A stretch of DNA of 63,261 nt from JAIRTY01 sp050257395 (lineage in GTDB: Bacteria > Actinomycetota > Actinomycetes > Streptosporangiales > Streptosporangiaceae), in NCBI GenBank assembly GCA_050257395.1, contig JBLMWU010000186.1, positions 1-63,261 on the forward strand. The letters run 5' to 3'. The notes beneath the pieces are model-generated. The model was given only the letters and a program-made list of their open reading frames with translations, was not told the DNA's origin and ran no database searches. Positions 1 through 8,786 of the stretch are shown in pieces. Positions within the stretch are counted from its first letter, which is position 1. The number at the start of each line of letters is the position of its first letter. The translations under genes were made by a program, and so were the position numbers.

Positions 1-478
1 CCCCCCGGGGCGGCGCCGCGGTCTGGTATCCGGCGCCGGCCAGGGTCAGCTCGATGGCCAGCGGCGTCGGCGCCTTCGGGCCGGGGGCCGCACTGTCCGC
101 CGGGCCCAGCAGCGACTGCAGCGACTGCTCCCAGCCGGCCGGCTGGGAGCCCGGCCGGGCGCCGGCGCCAGCGGGGTCCACGCTCGCCGCCGCCAGCACC
201 AGCGCCACCACGTGCTTGCAGTCGAACCCGACCGGGCAGCTGCAGTGCCCCTCGGAGAACACCAGCGGCTCTCCGTCGCCGCCGGAGAAGTACGCGGTCG
301 TGGAGTAGGTCTGGCCGCCGCTGCCGCGCACCCGGCCATGCAGCGTTTCCGCCGGCTCCCACCACATCCGCTGGACGGCCCGCTGGCGCAGGTACTCCAC
401 GCCCCGCGCGTAGCTGGACGGGCCGGCGGCGGTCTCCAGGTAGGTGTGATCCAGGACCGGCCACACCGCACGCTGCAT
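1..478 (-). CDS. SWIM zinc-finger protein, N-terminal part (probable SNF2-type helicase), cut by window edge
   Basis: An uninterrupted minus-strand frame runs from an ATG at 478 off the left edge (159 codons visible). Residues about 82-92 read CSCPVGFDCKH, a canonical SWIM zinc ligand set (CxC-x5-CxH). SWIM domains bind zinc and mediate DNA or protein contacts. The part before it (YARGVEYL, then a GSGGQTYS stretch) matches the N-terminal layout of actinobacterial SNF2/DEAD helicases that start with a SWIM domain, but the helicase motifs would lie outside the window, so only the SWIM assignment is direct. It lies 63 bp downstream of the Ser/Thr kinase gene on the same strand and may be co-transcribed with it. 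A different minus frame starting at a TTG just upstream lacks any recognisable motif and was discarded. Confidence 0.8.
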   Translation of the reverse strand, partial: MQRAVWPVLDHTYLETAAGPSSYARGVEYLRQRAVQRMWWEPAETLHGRVRGSGGQTYSTTAYFSGGDGEPLVFSEGHCSCPVGFDCKHVVALVLAAASVDPAGAGARPGSQPAGWEQSLQSLLGPADSAAPGPKAPTPLAIELTLAGAGYQTAAPPRG

Positions 479-541
479 ACCAAGAAAGCTAGCCGCCCTG
501 ACTGACACTCCGCGCCAGGACCGGCCGGCCCGCCGGGCCGG

Positions 542-2293
542 TCAGCGGCGGAAGAGGGACGAGCGCGGCTGGCGGCCGATGACCGCGCCGACGCAGCGGT
601 AGGTGCGGGCGCCGCTGCTGAACGCGGCCTCGGCCGGCGGCAGCACGTCCACCTGCCACGCGGCCGCCGGCCGCAGCGCCGTGAGCCTGCGGGACCGCAG
701 CAGCACCCGCAGCGAGCACACCGCGCGCACCGTGGGGTTCGCCTCCAGGGCCGGCTGGTCGAAGGTGCGGGCGCCGGCGGGCAGGACCGCGATCGCGAAC
801 GTCTCCCAGTAGTGCGGCTTGCCGCAGGGCAGGCTCCGGGCGCTGGCTGCGCCTGCCATCACCACCATCCCGCCCCAGCATTCCGGCGCCGCCGGGCAGC
901 GCGCCCAGGCCGCCGCCACGGACGCCGCCGGGCAGCCCGCGGTCACCGTGGGCACCCCGAACACGGCCGCGGCGGCCGCATGGCCGCCCTGGCCGGGCAC
1001 GGGCTGGCCGCCCACCGCGGCACCGGTGCCGGCCTGCCCGATGATGCGCAGGCCCACGACGGCCAGCCCGGCGATCAGGACGAGCGCGGCCGCCAGGGCG
1101 AGCGGCCACAGCGCCGGCCTGGGCCGGGGCCGGGCCGGGCCGGCCGGTGGATAGCCGGGCGGAGCGGCCCCGGCGTACCCGGGCGGGGAAGAACCTCGCG
1201 GGCCGGGGCCCGGCGGGCCGGGCGGCGGGTAACCGGGCTGGCCAGCTGCGCGGGGTCGTGGCGGCGCGGGCGGCCGGCTGCCCGGCGATGGCCAGGAACC
1301 GGCGCCGCCGCGGCCGGGCGCAGCGGCGGGCATGGCCGGCCGGCGGTGAGCGGATGGCGCGGCAGGCATCCCCATCCCGGCCGCTGGCGGTGCCCCCGCG
1401 CCCGCAGCCGGGGTGCCTCCCATCGGGGGCGCGGCCGGCCATGCGGGCGCCGCGGCCGGGGCATACGGCGCGGGCCGGGCGGCGAGGCCGGTAAGCGCGT
1501 CCCGGAGCGCCGCCGCGCCCGGCGGCCGCATGACGGGAGCCGACGACAGGCTGGTCCGCAGCAGCGCCATGAATTCCGGCGGCACCCCCGGGATGTCAGC
1601 GACCGGCAGGTCGTGCATTGACATGATCGTGGCGATGCTCGGCGACGGCGACTCCGGCGTGAACCGCGGCGGCAAGCCCGCGAGCAGCGCGTACAGAGTG
1701 GCGGCGAGCGAATAGATGTCCGCGGCGGCGGAGGGCTCCTCGCCCTGGAAACTCTCCGGCGAGGCGTACGCGGGGGTGAGCGCGTCCCTCGACGCCGTCT
1801 GCTCACCCGCGGCGGCCATGATCGACGCCAGCCCGAAGTCGGCCAGGCCCACCATGCCGTACCGGTTCACCAGGATGTTCGCGGGCTTGATGTCACGGTG
1901 CAGGATCCCCGCCGCGTGCGCAGCCGCGAGTGCGTCGGCGATCCGGATGCCGATGTCGCGCACCCGGCCCGGGCTCATCGGCCCGTGCGCGCGCAGCGCG
2001 TCGCCCAGCGACCCGCCCGGGCACAGCTCCATCACCAGGTAGGGCCGGCCGTCGCCGAGCGTGCCCGCGTCATAGACGTCGATGACGTGCGGGTGCCCGG
2101 ACAGCCGCCCGGCCGCGGTCACCTCGCGGACGAACCGGCGCCGGTCCCGGTCGCCGAGCAGCACCCGGTTGTCCACCTTGACGGCCACTTCCCGGCCGAC
2201 CGACAGCTGCCAGGCCCGGTACACGGTGGCAAAGCCGCCGGAGCCGAGCACCTCAGCGACCCTGTGCCCGGGAACGTCCGGTGCGCTGACCAC
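542..2293 (-). CDS. Membrane-anchored Ser/Thr protein kinase (PknB/Hanks type)
   Basis: 583 residues from a GTG at 2293. The cytosolic kinase domain (about 10-270) shows the Gly loop GSGGFATVY (17-25), Lys39 in AVKV, catalytic HRDIKPAN (Asp134), metal-binding DFG (152-154) and the SPE of the activation segment (178-180), so it should be active. A Pro/Ala/Gly-rich linker (about 275-393) leads to one transmembrane helix (396-418) and an outer domain of about 150 residues with six cysteines (454, 466, 472, 490, 526, 567). The CGKPHYWETFA stretch there resembles the septum-formation-type sensor domain found on other actinobacterial kinases; that is inference. Disulfides are likely because the cysteines are on the outer face. 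The kinase probably senses an envelope cue; no substrate can be named. Confidence 0.93.
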   Translation of the reverse strand: MVSAPDVPGHRVAEVLGSGGFATVYRAWQLSVGREVAVKVDNRVLLGDRDRRRFVREVTAAGRLSGHPHVIDVYDAGTLGDGRPYLVMELCPGGSLGDALRAHGPMSPGRVRDIGIRIADALAAAHAAGILHRDIKPANILVNRYGMVGLADFGLASIMAAAGEQTASRDALTPAYASPESFQGEEPSAAADIYSLAATLYALLAGLPPRFTPESPSPSIATIMSMHDLPVADIPGVPPEFMALLRTSLSSAPVMRPPGAAALRDALTGLAARPAPYAPAAAPAWPAAPPMGGTPAAGAGAPPAAGMGMPAAPSAHRRPAMPAAAPGRGGAGSWPSPGSRPPAPPRPRAAGQPGYPPPGPPGPGPRGSSPPGYAGAAPPGYPPAGPARPRPRPALWPLALAAALVLIAGLAVVGLRIIGQAGTGAAVGGQPVPGQGGHAAAAAVFGVPTVTAGCPAASVAAAWARCPAAPECWGGMVVMAGAASARSLPCGKPHYWETFAIAVLPAGARTFDQPALEANPTVRAVCSLRVLLRSRRLTALRPAAAWQVDVLPPAEAAFSSGARTYRCVGAVIGRQPRSSLFRR

Positions 2294-2460
2294 GCCCCGC
2301 AGCCTAGCCGGGGCCGGGTCAGCGGGCGGGCAACTCGGCGACGATCTGGGACGACTTCCACGAGGTGCTGCAGGAGCGGTACGGGCCGGATGCAGCAGCT
2401 GGCCGGCGACTTGTCCGCCAGCCGCCCGGGAGCCGGCGGCGGCCGCCGGTCAGCGGGCGG

Positions 2461-3261
2461 TCAGCGGGCGGGGACGCGGCCCACGGCGCCGTACCCCGCC
2501 GCGCCGGGCTCCGCCGGGCCGCCGTCCGGCTGCCAGTCCGGCAGCGGCACCAGGCCCGGCTCCACCAGGTCCAGCCCGGTGAGGAACCGCTCGACCTGCG
2601 CCCGGCTGCGCAGCGTCAGCCCGCTGCTGGCCGGGCGGTAGGCGCGGGTCCCCGCCGAGACGTTCGCCGGTGGCGACAGATCGTCCGCGGCGTGGGACAG
2701 CGCCAGGTAGCTCCCGGGTGCCAGCGCCCCGCGGAGCCGGGCCACGGCGCCGCAGGGGTCCTCGCTGTCCGGAACGAAGTGCAGGACCCCCGCGAGCAGC
2801 ACCGCGGCCGGCTCGCGGAAGTCGAGGAGCCGGCTGACCTCGGGATGGCCGAGGATCTGCCCCGGCTGCCGCAGATCGCCCGCGATGACGGTGACCTGGC
2901 CGGACGGCGGCAGCAGCGCCCGGGCCTCGCCCACCACCGCCGGGTCGATGTCGACGTAGACGACCCGCGCACCCGGCGCCGTCCGCTGAGCCACCTGATG
3001 GACATTGTCCTGCGTGGGCAGGCCCGCGCCGATGTCCAGGAACTGGCGTATCCCCTGCCCGGCGAGGTAGCGCACGGCGCGGACGAGGAAACGGCGGTTC
3101 TCCACGACGAAGGCGCGGGCGTCCGGGGCCGCGGCGAGCAGGGCCGCGGCCACCTCGCGGTCGGCGGGGGTGTGATGCTGCCCGCCGAGGAAGTAGTCGT
3201 AGATCCGGGCGATGCTCGGCGCCGGGCCGGTGAACCCGGCCGCCTGCTGCTCCTGGGTCAT
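2461..3261 (-). CDS. SAM-dependent methyltransferase, DUF574 (PF04672) family
   Basis: 266 residues from an ATG at 3261 (MTQEQQAAGF), preceded by a weak GGTGAGG ribosome site. A GTG-type start further upstream at 3330 would add 23 low-complexity residues and is less likely. Family signatures are IYDYFLGG near the N-terminus, the SAM-binding motif FLDIGAGLPT, and VYVDIDP, the acidic end of strand 2 that holds the SAM ribose. This family is strongly expanded in Streptomyces and relatives, often near DUF397/XRE regulator pairs; substrates are mostly unknown. A paralogue lies at 61389-62228. It precedes the kinase gene on the same strand with about 170 bp between them. Confidence 0.88.
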   Translation of the reverse strand: MTQEQQAAGFTGPAPSIARIYDYFLGGQHHTPADREVAAALLAAAPDARAFVVENRRFLVRAVRYLAGQGIRQFLDIGAGLPTQDNVHQVAQRTAPGARVVYVDIDPAVVGEARALLPPSGQVTVIAGDLRQPGQILGHPEVSRLLDFREPAAVLLAGVLHFVPDSEDPCGAVARLRGALAPGSYLALSHAADDLSPPANVSAGTRAYRPASSGLTLRSRAQVERFLTGLDLVEPGLVPLPDWQPDGGPAEPGAAGYGAVGRVPAR

Positions 3262-3551
3262 GCGCCTCACCCTAGCCCGGGCGGGCCGAAGGGCCGCGCC
3301 ATGCTTCGGGCCTGCTGACGGCTCAGCCAATTAGCAGGCCGCTGTGAATGGCGGGAATTATGCCGCGCAGCCCCGCCGTGACACCCCGCGCACGGCAGCC
3401 GGAAGTATCGGCGCCGTGGCCGCATACGATGCTCCTTCATTGTCATTAACGGGCTGGCGCGGTGGTCGGTTCGCGGCCGGCCGGCGGCGCCTGGAGGCGT
3501 GATCATGCTGCTAGCGCTGATGCTGGCAGCGAAATTGCAAGCGTTCGCAGC

Positions 3552-3573
3552 AATTCGTAAGACTCTTGTAAGG
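3552..3573 (-). promoter_or_regulatory. Candidate response-regulator site A
   Basis: Read on the minus strand it begins CCTTAC and carries TTACAA and TTACGA exactly 11 bp apart. The same layout occurs upstream of the epimerase gene (5587-5608), upstream of the response-regulator gene (8787-8808) and, more weakly, at 8939-8960. OmpR/PhoB-family regulators bind direct repeats with 11-bp spacing, and such a regulator is encoded at 8020-8739. Binding is inferred. Confidence 0.5.
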
Positions 3574-3609
3574 ACTGCTGTGGATAAATCAGCCCGTCGT
3601 TACTAAGTA

Positions 3610-3626
3610 TGACAAGAGAATGACGA
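3610..3626 (+). promoter_or_regulatory. Candidate response-regulator site A2
   Basis: TGACAA and TGACGA are 11 bp apart (3610 and 3621), matching the second half-site of the other candidates. A TTAC lies 10 bp further upstream, so up to three half-sites may be in phase. It lies about 90 bp before the gene at 3714. Confidence 0.35.
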
Positions 3627-3713
3627 AAATAGTATGTCAAATCGGTATCGTCCGGTTCACGGATAGGTCTACTGTAAACGCCCGGGAGCAGATATCCGGA
3701 GAGGAGACCGTGC

Positions 3714-5420
3714 GTGTCCTACCGAAGGAGTTGGAGATCCCCGCAAGAACGCCAGCGCAGGGTGCTGGTAGTTGTCGGGGTCGCGGCGGCCACGCTGGGA
3801 CTGGGGCTTGCTGCAATGATCACGCATGTCGGTACGATGCTGGGCCTGGCCAGCAACACCGCGAACGTGGCGGCAGCCTGTGCCTCCCCGGCCCAGACAG
3901 GTGCCGCGGCCGCCGCCGCGCCCGCGGCCACGCCGTCCGCGGCGACGGCGGCCACCGCGTCCGCCACCCCCACAGCCATGCCGACCACGGCAGCCGCCAC
4001 CACGGCCGCGGCCAGCCCGACGGCAGCCGTCGCCAATACGGCCGCTGCCGGGACCACGGCTGCCGCCGCGACGCCGTGCCCGACCGCGTCCGCGGCCGCG
4101 TCGATGGCGGCCACCGCGACGCCGACCGCGACCGCAGCCGCCCCGGCAGCGGCCAACCCGGCGAACGTGGCCTGTGACATCATCGTGCCGGCCAACCCGC
4201 TGACCGCCCAGGGCCTGGCCACGCCCTTCCAACTGACCGGGCCGAACGGCATGACGCCGCAGGCCTCGGGCTGCACCATGGCGAACGCCGCCAACCTGGG
4301 GGCGTTCGTGCAGGCGACCATCCTGGACCCGGCCACCGGCAAGCTCAGCGTGTACGAGCCGCTGGTGATCACGCAGGGCACCCAGCCCGCGGCCGCGCCG
4401 GTCGTGCCGACGCTGCCCGCGAACGCGGTCGTCACGCTCGACTTCGGGTTCAACGGCACCACCCTGACCCAGGTGGGCGCCACCCCGACCGCGCTGGCCC
4501 AGGGCAACTGCGTGAACGGGCTGAACGGCTCGGTCTTCGGCCAGGTGTCGTTCTGCAACGGGACGAACTTCTTCCAGGCCGCGTTCCGCGCCATGCGGCA
4601 GGGCCTGCTGACCGTCCCGGCGCTGGGGACCTCGCCGAAGACCGGTCAGGCCTGCCCGAGCACCCGCAGCTTCAACCTGATCGACCAGGACCAGAGCGAC
4701 AACGTCACCTCGGTCTACCTGCTGACCGCCACCGGCACGACCGCGCAGATGACCGCGGCCAACACGGCGGCGCTGCCAGCGGCCAGCAAGATCGCCAACG
4801 GCAGCGACAACATCCTGCTGGACGGGTTCGTGGACCCGACGCTCGGCTGCACGCCGTTCACCGCGCCGGACCTGACCATGGGCGGCACGCCGGGGTCCTC
4901 GCAGGCCCTGGACGAGCTGTCCGCGGCGGCGAACCAGGCGGCGCCGGCCGCCCTGGTGCCGGAGAACGACCCGATGGTCCTGGTCAACAACGCGTTCAGC
5001 GCGCAGAAGACCAACCTGTACCGCAGCAACGTGGGCCAGCCGCCGATCTCGCGCGGCAACAACAGGGCGGACAGCCCGGCGAACTACTGCGCCAACATGC
5101 TGAACCTGCAGGCCGCGTTCCTGAACGCCAACCAGGCGGCGCTGGCCACCGGCGCCTCGCCGGTCCCGGCGGTGGGCAACAACCTGTTCACCTTCCTGGC
5201 CAACCGGCTGAACATGTCCTTCACCAACCTCAACTGCCAGAACTTCGGGCTCAAGAACCCGGTCACCGTCACCCTCGACGGCAACGGCGTGGCGACCGCC
5301 GCGACCTTCAGCACCGCCCCGCAGCAGGCCACCAACACCGGGGTGATGACCGGGACGCCGAACGGGCAGCGGGTCGGCTTCAACGGCCGGCACCGGCGGT
5401 TCACCTCGGCGGGAATGTAG
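3714..5420 (+). CDS. Large secreted or membrane-anchored Ala/Thr-rich protein of unknown function
   Basis: 568 residues from a GTG at 3714, placed by a strong GGAGAGGAG ribosome site about 8 bases upstream. A basic N-terminus (MSYRRSWRSPQERQRR) is followed by one hydrophobic helix (about 17-36), acting as signal anchor or uncleaved signal. Residues about 56-150 are a low-complexity Ala/Thr/Pro stalk of the kind often glycosylated in actinobacteria. The remaining 400 residues form an Asn- and Ala-rich outer domain with about ten scattered cysteines and no motif I recognise. Candidate regulator sites upstream tie it to the two-component system at 6845-8739, and a strong hairpin follows the stop. 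It could be a surface or sporulation-associated protein; no function is claimed. Confidence 0.85.
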   Translation: MSYRRSWRSPQERQRRVLVVVGVAAATLGLGLAAMITHVGTMLGLASNTANVAAACASPAQTGAAAAAAPAATPSAATAATASATPTAMPTTAAATTAAASPTAAVANTAAAGTTAAAATPCPTASAAASMAATATPTATAAAPAAANPANVACDIIVPANPLTAQGLATPFQLTGPNGMTPQASGCTMANAANLGAFVQATILDPATGKLSVYEPLVITQGTQPAAAPVVPTLPANAVVTLDFGFNGTTLTQVGATPTALAQGNCVNGLNGSVFGQVSFCNGTNFFQAAFRAMRQGLLTVPALGTSPKTGQACPSTRSFNLIDQDQSDNVTSVYLLTATGTTAQMTAANTAALPAASKIANGSDNILLDGFVDPTLGCTPFTAPDLTMGGTPGSSQALDELSAAANQAAPAALVPENDPMVLVNNAFSAQKTNLYRSNVGQPPISRGNNRADSPANYCANMLNLQAAFLNANQAALATGASPVPAVGNNLFTFLANRLNMSFTNLNCQNFGLKNPVTVTLDGNGVATAATFSTAPQQATNTGVMTGTPNGQRVGFNGRHRRFTSAGM

Positions 5421-5498
5421 CCCGCAGGCGGGCGATAGCCCAGCAGCGCACCCCGCAGCCAGCGGGGACAGCACCGGGTAACCCTGGCAGGTGATGAC

Positions 5499-5528
5499 TG
5501 GCCGGGGGGCCTCCCGGCCCCCCGGCCA
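5499..5528 (+). terminator. Strong GC hairpin after the secreted-protein gene
   Basis: A perfect 11-bp stem (TGGCCGGGGGG at 5499-5509 pairing with 5518-5528) has an 8-base loop, 79 bp after the stop at 5420. There is no T-run, as is common for actinobacterial terminators. It also separates this gene from the epimerase promoter. Confidence 0.6.
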
Positions 5529-5586
5529 GCCCTGTCCCGGGACTTCTCGTTCGCCATCCCCGGGGTTTGATCCTCTGTGACCGGAC

Positions 5587-5608
5587 CCTTACGGAGATGT
5601 GACGAATG
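5587..5608 (+). promoter_or_regulatory. Candidate response-regulator site B
   Basis: CCTTACGGAGATGTGACG lies 47 bp before the epimerase start, with TTACGG and TGACGA 11 bp apart. It matches site C upstream of the response-regulator gene at all but three of its 22 positions when both are read toward their genes. Confidence 0.55.
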
Positions 5609-5654
5609 GCGCCGTGACCTCCCCGTTTGGCCCGCCCCGTGTTTCCCTTGCGCT

Positions 5655-6755
5655 ATGCGAATACTGGTGACCGGGGCCGCGGGGTTCATCGGTTCCCACA
5701 TCGTGGACGCGCTGCTCGCCGACGGTCACGAGGTCCAGGGCCTCGACTCGCTGGCCCCCGCCGTCCACACCGGCCTGCCCGACTACCTGCCGGACAACTT
5801 CGAACTGGCCGTCGGCGACATCCGCGACCCGGTGTTCGTGCGCCGTGCGCTGGCAGGCGCCGACGTCGTGTGCCACCAGGCCGCGCTGGTCGGCCTCGGC
5901 GCCGGCCTGTCCGACCTGCCGGCCTACGCCGACGTCAACGCCACCGGCACGGCGGTGCTGCTGGAGGCGATGGGCCGCAGCGGCATCCGCCGCCTGGTAC
6001 TCGCGTCCTCCATGGTGGTGTACGGGGAGGGCGCCCGCCTGTGCGCGGAGCACGGGGAGGTCCGCCCGCTCCAGCGCACCCACACCGACCTGGCCGGGGG
6101 CCGGTTCGAGCCCCGCTGCCCGCGCTGCGCCGCCCCGCTCGGGCCGGTCCCGGTGACCGAGGACGCGCCGCTGGACCCGGCCAGCGCGTACGCTGCCAGC
6201 AAGGTCGCACAGGAGCAGCTCGCCGCCGTGTGGGCGCGGATGACCGGGGGGTCGGCGGTCGTGCTCCGCTACGCCAGCGTGTACGGGCCGCGGCTGCCGC
6301 GGGACACGCCCTATTCCGGGGTGGCGGCGACGGTCCGGTCGGCGCTGGCGGGCGGCCGGGCGCCGCAGCTCTTCGAGGACGGGCAGCAGCTGCGCGACTT
6401 CATCCACGTGCAGGACGTGGCCAGGGCCAACATGGCCGCGGTGCGGACCGGCGAGCCGGGCACGCTGCGGGCGTTCAACATCACCAGCGGGGATCCGCAC
6501 CCGGTGGGGGAGATGGCCCGGCTGCTGGCCGGGGGGCTTGGCGGGCCCGAGCCCGAGGTGACCGGCCGGTTCCGGCAGGGGGACGTGCGGCACCTGGTGG
6601 CCGCCGCCGGCGCCGCCGCCAGCGGGCTCGGATTCCGGGCCGAGGTGGGCTTCGCCGACGGCCTGGCCGGGTTCGCCGGGGCGGCGCTGCGGCAGGCAAC
6701 GGTCGGCGTGCCGATCGGCGACCGGCTGGTACTGCAGCGGCAGTCACGGCGCTGA
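5655..6755 (+). CDS. NAD-dependent epimerase/dehydratase (extended SDR)
   Basis: 366 residues from the ATG at 5655. The frame stays open upstream to a GTG at 5577, but that stretch holds the regulator site and lacks homology-like sequence. The Rossmann motif TGAAGFIGSH (6-15) binds NAD(P), and Tyr179/Lys183 in SAYAASK are the catalytic pair. The substrate strand VVYGEGA and DFIHVQDVA are typical of nucleotide-sugar epimerases such as UDP-glucose 4-epimerase relatives. An inserted loop holds CPRC (155-158), which may bind a metal or form a disulfide and marks a subfamily rather than classical GalE. It probably modifies a nucleotide sugar for an envelope polymer; the substrate is not determined. 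It is convergent with the histidine kinase gene. Confidence 0.88.
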   Translation: MRILVTGAAGFIGSHIVDALLADGHEVQGLDSLAPAVHTGLPDYLPDNFELAVGDIRDPVFVRRALAGADVVCHQAALVGLGAGLSDLPAYADVNATGTAVLLEAMGRSGIRRLVLASSMVVYGEGARLCAEHGEVRPLQRTHTDLAGGRFEPRCPRCAAPLGPVPVTEDAPLDPASAYAASKVAQEQLAAVWARMTGGSAVVLRYASVYGPRLPRDTPYSGVAATVRSALAGGRAPQLFEDGQQLRDFIHVQDVARANMAAVRTGEPGTLRAFNITSGDPHPVGEMARLLAGGLGGPEPEVTGRFRQGDVRHLVAAAGAAASGLGFRAEVGFADGLAGFAGAALRQATVGVPIGDRLVLQRQSRR

Positions 6756-6844
6756 TCCGCCCGGCACGGCGGTGACCGGCCGGGCCCCGAACGGGGCGGC
6801 AGGGGCCCGGCCGGGCCGCCAGCTCAGGGCCGGCTCAGGGCGGA

Positions 6845-8026
6845 TCAGCCGGGCTGGCGGGCGTGCGCGGGCGCCGGTGACACCGTGCGCGCCAGCGGCA
6901 GCCGGATCAGGAACTGGCAGCCGTTCTGCACGTTCTGCACGGAGATCTGGCCGGAGTGCGCCTCCACGATGCCGCGGGCGATGGACAGGCCCAGCCCGGC
7001 GTTGTGCTCGGTGCCGGGCGTGCGGGCGGTCTCGCCGCGGAACCCGACGTCGAACACCCGGGGCAGCGCCTCGGCCGGGATGCCGCCGCAGGTGTCCACC
7101 ACGCTCACGCAGGCCGCGTCGTGCTGCACCAGCCCCTGCACCTCGACGGTGCCGTCGAACGGGGTGTGCCGGATCGCGTTGGTGACCAGGTTGCGCACGG
7201 CGCGGCCGAACTCGTCCGCGTCGACCAGCACCGCCAGCCCGCGCACGGACGCGCCGCGCAGCCGGACCCCCTTGGCCCGGGCCAGCGGCTCGGTGCTGGC
7301 GAGCGCCTCGGCCACCAGGTCGTCCAGCGCCACCAGCCGCCGGGCCAGCCGCAGCGCCCCGGCGTGGATCTTCGACAGCTCGAACAGGTCGTCGATCATG
7401 GAGGTGAGCCGGTCGGCCTCCCGCCGGATCTGGGTGTGGTACTGGCTGACCGTCTGGAAGTCCACCACCACCCGGTCCTCCAGCGCCTCGGCCATCGCCC
7501 GCAGCCCGGCCAGCGGCGTGCGCAGGTCGTGGCTCACCCAGGCGACCAGTTCCCGGCGGCTGGCCTCCAGCGCCCGTTCCCGGTCCACCGACTCGGCCAG
7601 CCGCTCGTGGGCGGTGGCCAGTTCGCTGGACAGCGCGGTGAACTCGGCCGGGAGGACGGCGCGCGGGGGATCGAAGTGGCCGGTGCTGCCGACCTTGCGG
7701 ACCGCGCCGAGCAGCACCCGGCTCTTGGCCGAGACCCGGTGGCCGACCAGCAGCGCCACCGCGAAGCCGGCCAGCCCCGCGACGATCACCACTGCCAGCA
7801 CGACGTTGCGGTCCGCCTTGGTGATCATCATCTGGTAGCCGATGATGCCGACCCCGGCCATCGAGCTGGCGATCACCACCGCGGCGACCACCAGCAGCAG
7901 CGTGCCCACGGACCGGCGGGCCAGCAGCCGGACGGCGAGCAGCCCGGTCAGGGCCGACGCCACGGCGACCCCGGCGACGGTGTAGGTCAGCTGCCACAGG
8001 GTGGGCGTGTCCAGCCCGGTCAGCAT
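6845..8026 (-). CDS. Sensor histidine kinase
   Basis: 393 residues from the ATG at 8026, whose codon lies inside the end of the response-regulator gene (7-bp overlap), so the two are translationally coupled. Three hydrophobic segments (about 12-34, 40-65, 75-97) with almost no outer loop suggest it senses within the membrane or through a partner. A HAMP-like linker leads to the H-box VSHDLRTPLAG with phosphorylated His166, N-box VRNLVTNAIRHT, G1 box DTCGGIP (Cys where Gly is usual) and G2 box AGLGLSIARG. It should autophosphorylate and pass phosphate to the regulator at 8020-8739. Confidence 0.93.
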   Translation of the reverse strand: MLTGLDTPTLWQLTYTVAGVAVASALTGLLAVRLLARRSVGTLLLVVAAVVIASSMAGVGIIGYQMMITKADRNVVLAVVIVAGLAGFAVALLVGHRVSAKSRVLLGAVRKVGSTGHFDPPRAVLPAEFTALSSELATAHERLAESVDRERALEASRRELVAWVSHDLRTPLAGLRAMAEALEDRVVVDFQTVSQYHTQIRREADRLTSMIDDLFELSKIHAGALRLARRLVALDDLVAEALASTEPLARAKGVRLRGASVRGLAVLVDADEFGRAVRNLVTNAIRHTPFDGTVEVQGLVQHDAACVSVVDTCGGIPAEALPRVFDVGFRGETARTPGTEHNAGLGLSIARGIVEAHSGQISVQNVQNGCQFLIRLPLARTVSPAPAHARQPG

Positions 8027-8739
8027 GGCTCCCCCGGTTCGTAGCGGTAGCCGACTCCCCAGACGGTCATGATCCGGCGGGGCGCGGTCGGGTCCGGCTC
8101 GATCTTCTCCCGCAGCCGCCGGATGTGGACGGTGACCGTGGAGGTGTCGCCGAACGACCAGCCCCACACCTGCTCCAGCAGCTGCTCCCGGCTGAACGCC
8201 TGGCGCGGGTGCCGGAGCAGGAACACGAGCAGGTCGTACTCGCGGGAGGTGAGCGACAGGGTGGTCTCGCCGAGCGTGGCCGAGTGCGCGCCCTGGTCGA
8301 TCACCAGGTTGCCGTCCTTGAGCACGCCGAGCGCGGGCGGCTGCGGCAGCCCGCCGCCGCGCGCCCGGCGCAGCACCGAGCGCACCCGCAGCGCCAGCTC
8401 CCGGGGGCTGAACGGCTTGGTGACGTAGTCGTCCGCGCCGGTCTCGAAGCCGACGACCCGGTCGGTCTCCTCACCGAGCGCGGTCAGCATCACCACCGGG
8501 ATCGGCCACTGCGCCCGCAGCCGGCGGCACACCTCCAGGCCGTCGATGCCGGGCAGCATCAGGTCCAGGACGACCAGGTCGGGCGGGACCTCCGCGATGC
8601 GCCGCAGCGCCTCGTAGCCGTCCCCGACGCACTCCACGTGGTGGCCGTCGCGGGTGAGGTAGCGCCCGACGACGTCAGCCAGGGTGGCGTCGTCGTCCAC
8701 CACGATGATCCGGGCCGGCCGGTCGGGATTACCTTCCAC
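8020..8739 (-). CDS. OmpR/PhoB-family response regulator
   Basis: 239 residues from a GTG at 8739 (VEGNPDRPARIIVVDDD) with GGTGGA upstream; a longer open frame to 8835 has no support. Receiver domain: acidic pocket DDD (15-17), phosphorylated Asp59 in VLDLMLPG, Thr86 and Lys108 in TKPFSP. The C-terminal winged helix contains SREQLLEQVWGWSFGDTSTVTVHIRRLREKI-type features (recognition helix with TVTVHIRRLR). The candidate site at 8787-8808, just upstream of its own start, suggests autoregulation, and similar sites suggest control of the genes at 3714, 5655 and 9209. Confidence 0.95.
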   Translation of the reverse strand: MEGNPDRPARIIVVDDDATLADVVGRYLTRDGHHVECVGDGYEALRRIAEVPPDLVVLDLMLPGIDGLEVCRRLRAQWPIPVVMLTALGEETDRVVGFETGADDYVTKPFSPRELALRVRSVLRRARGGGLPQPPALGVLKDGNLVIDQGAHSATLGETTLSLTSREYDLLVFLLRHPRQAFSREQLLEQVWGWSFGDTSTVTVHIRRLREKIEPDPTAPRRIMTVWGVGYRYEPGEPC

Positions 8740-8786
8740 GCATCCACCGTAAAGGCCGCTCCCGCAGATCACCGCGAACCGGCGAA

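Larger units (their letters stand above)
3262..3713. other. Intergenic region between divergent genes, AT-richer, with regulator-type repeats
   Basis: No convincing gene. From about 3520 the base composition drops well below the surrounding GC content, which fits a promoter region for the plus-strand gene at 3714. It contains two copies of the 11-bp-spaced direct repeat described at 3552-3573 and 3610-3626. A purine-rich GGAGAGGAG at about 3698-3706 is the ribosome site of the downstream gene. Confidence 0.6.

Noticed and set aside
2331..2420. Plus-strand stretch that translates as IWDDFHEVLQERYGPDA
   Set aside because: It looks protein-like but is only about 30 codons, has no start or ribosome site and no recognisable family. 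It may be a gene remnant, but the evidence is too thin to list.
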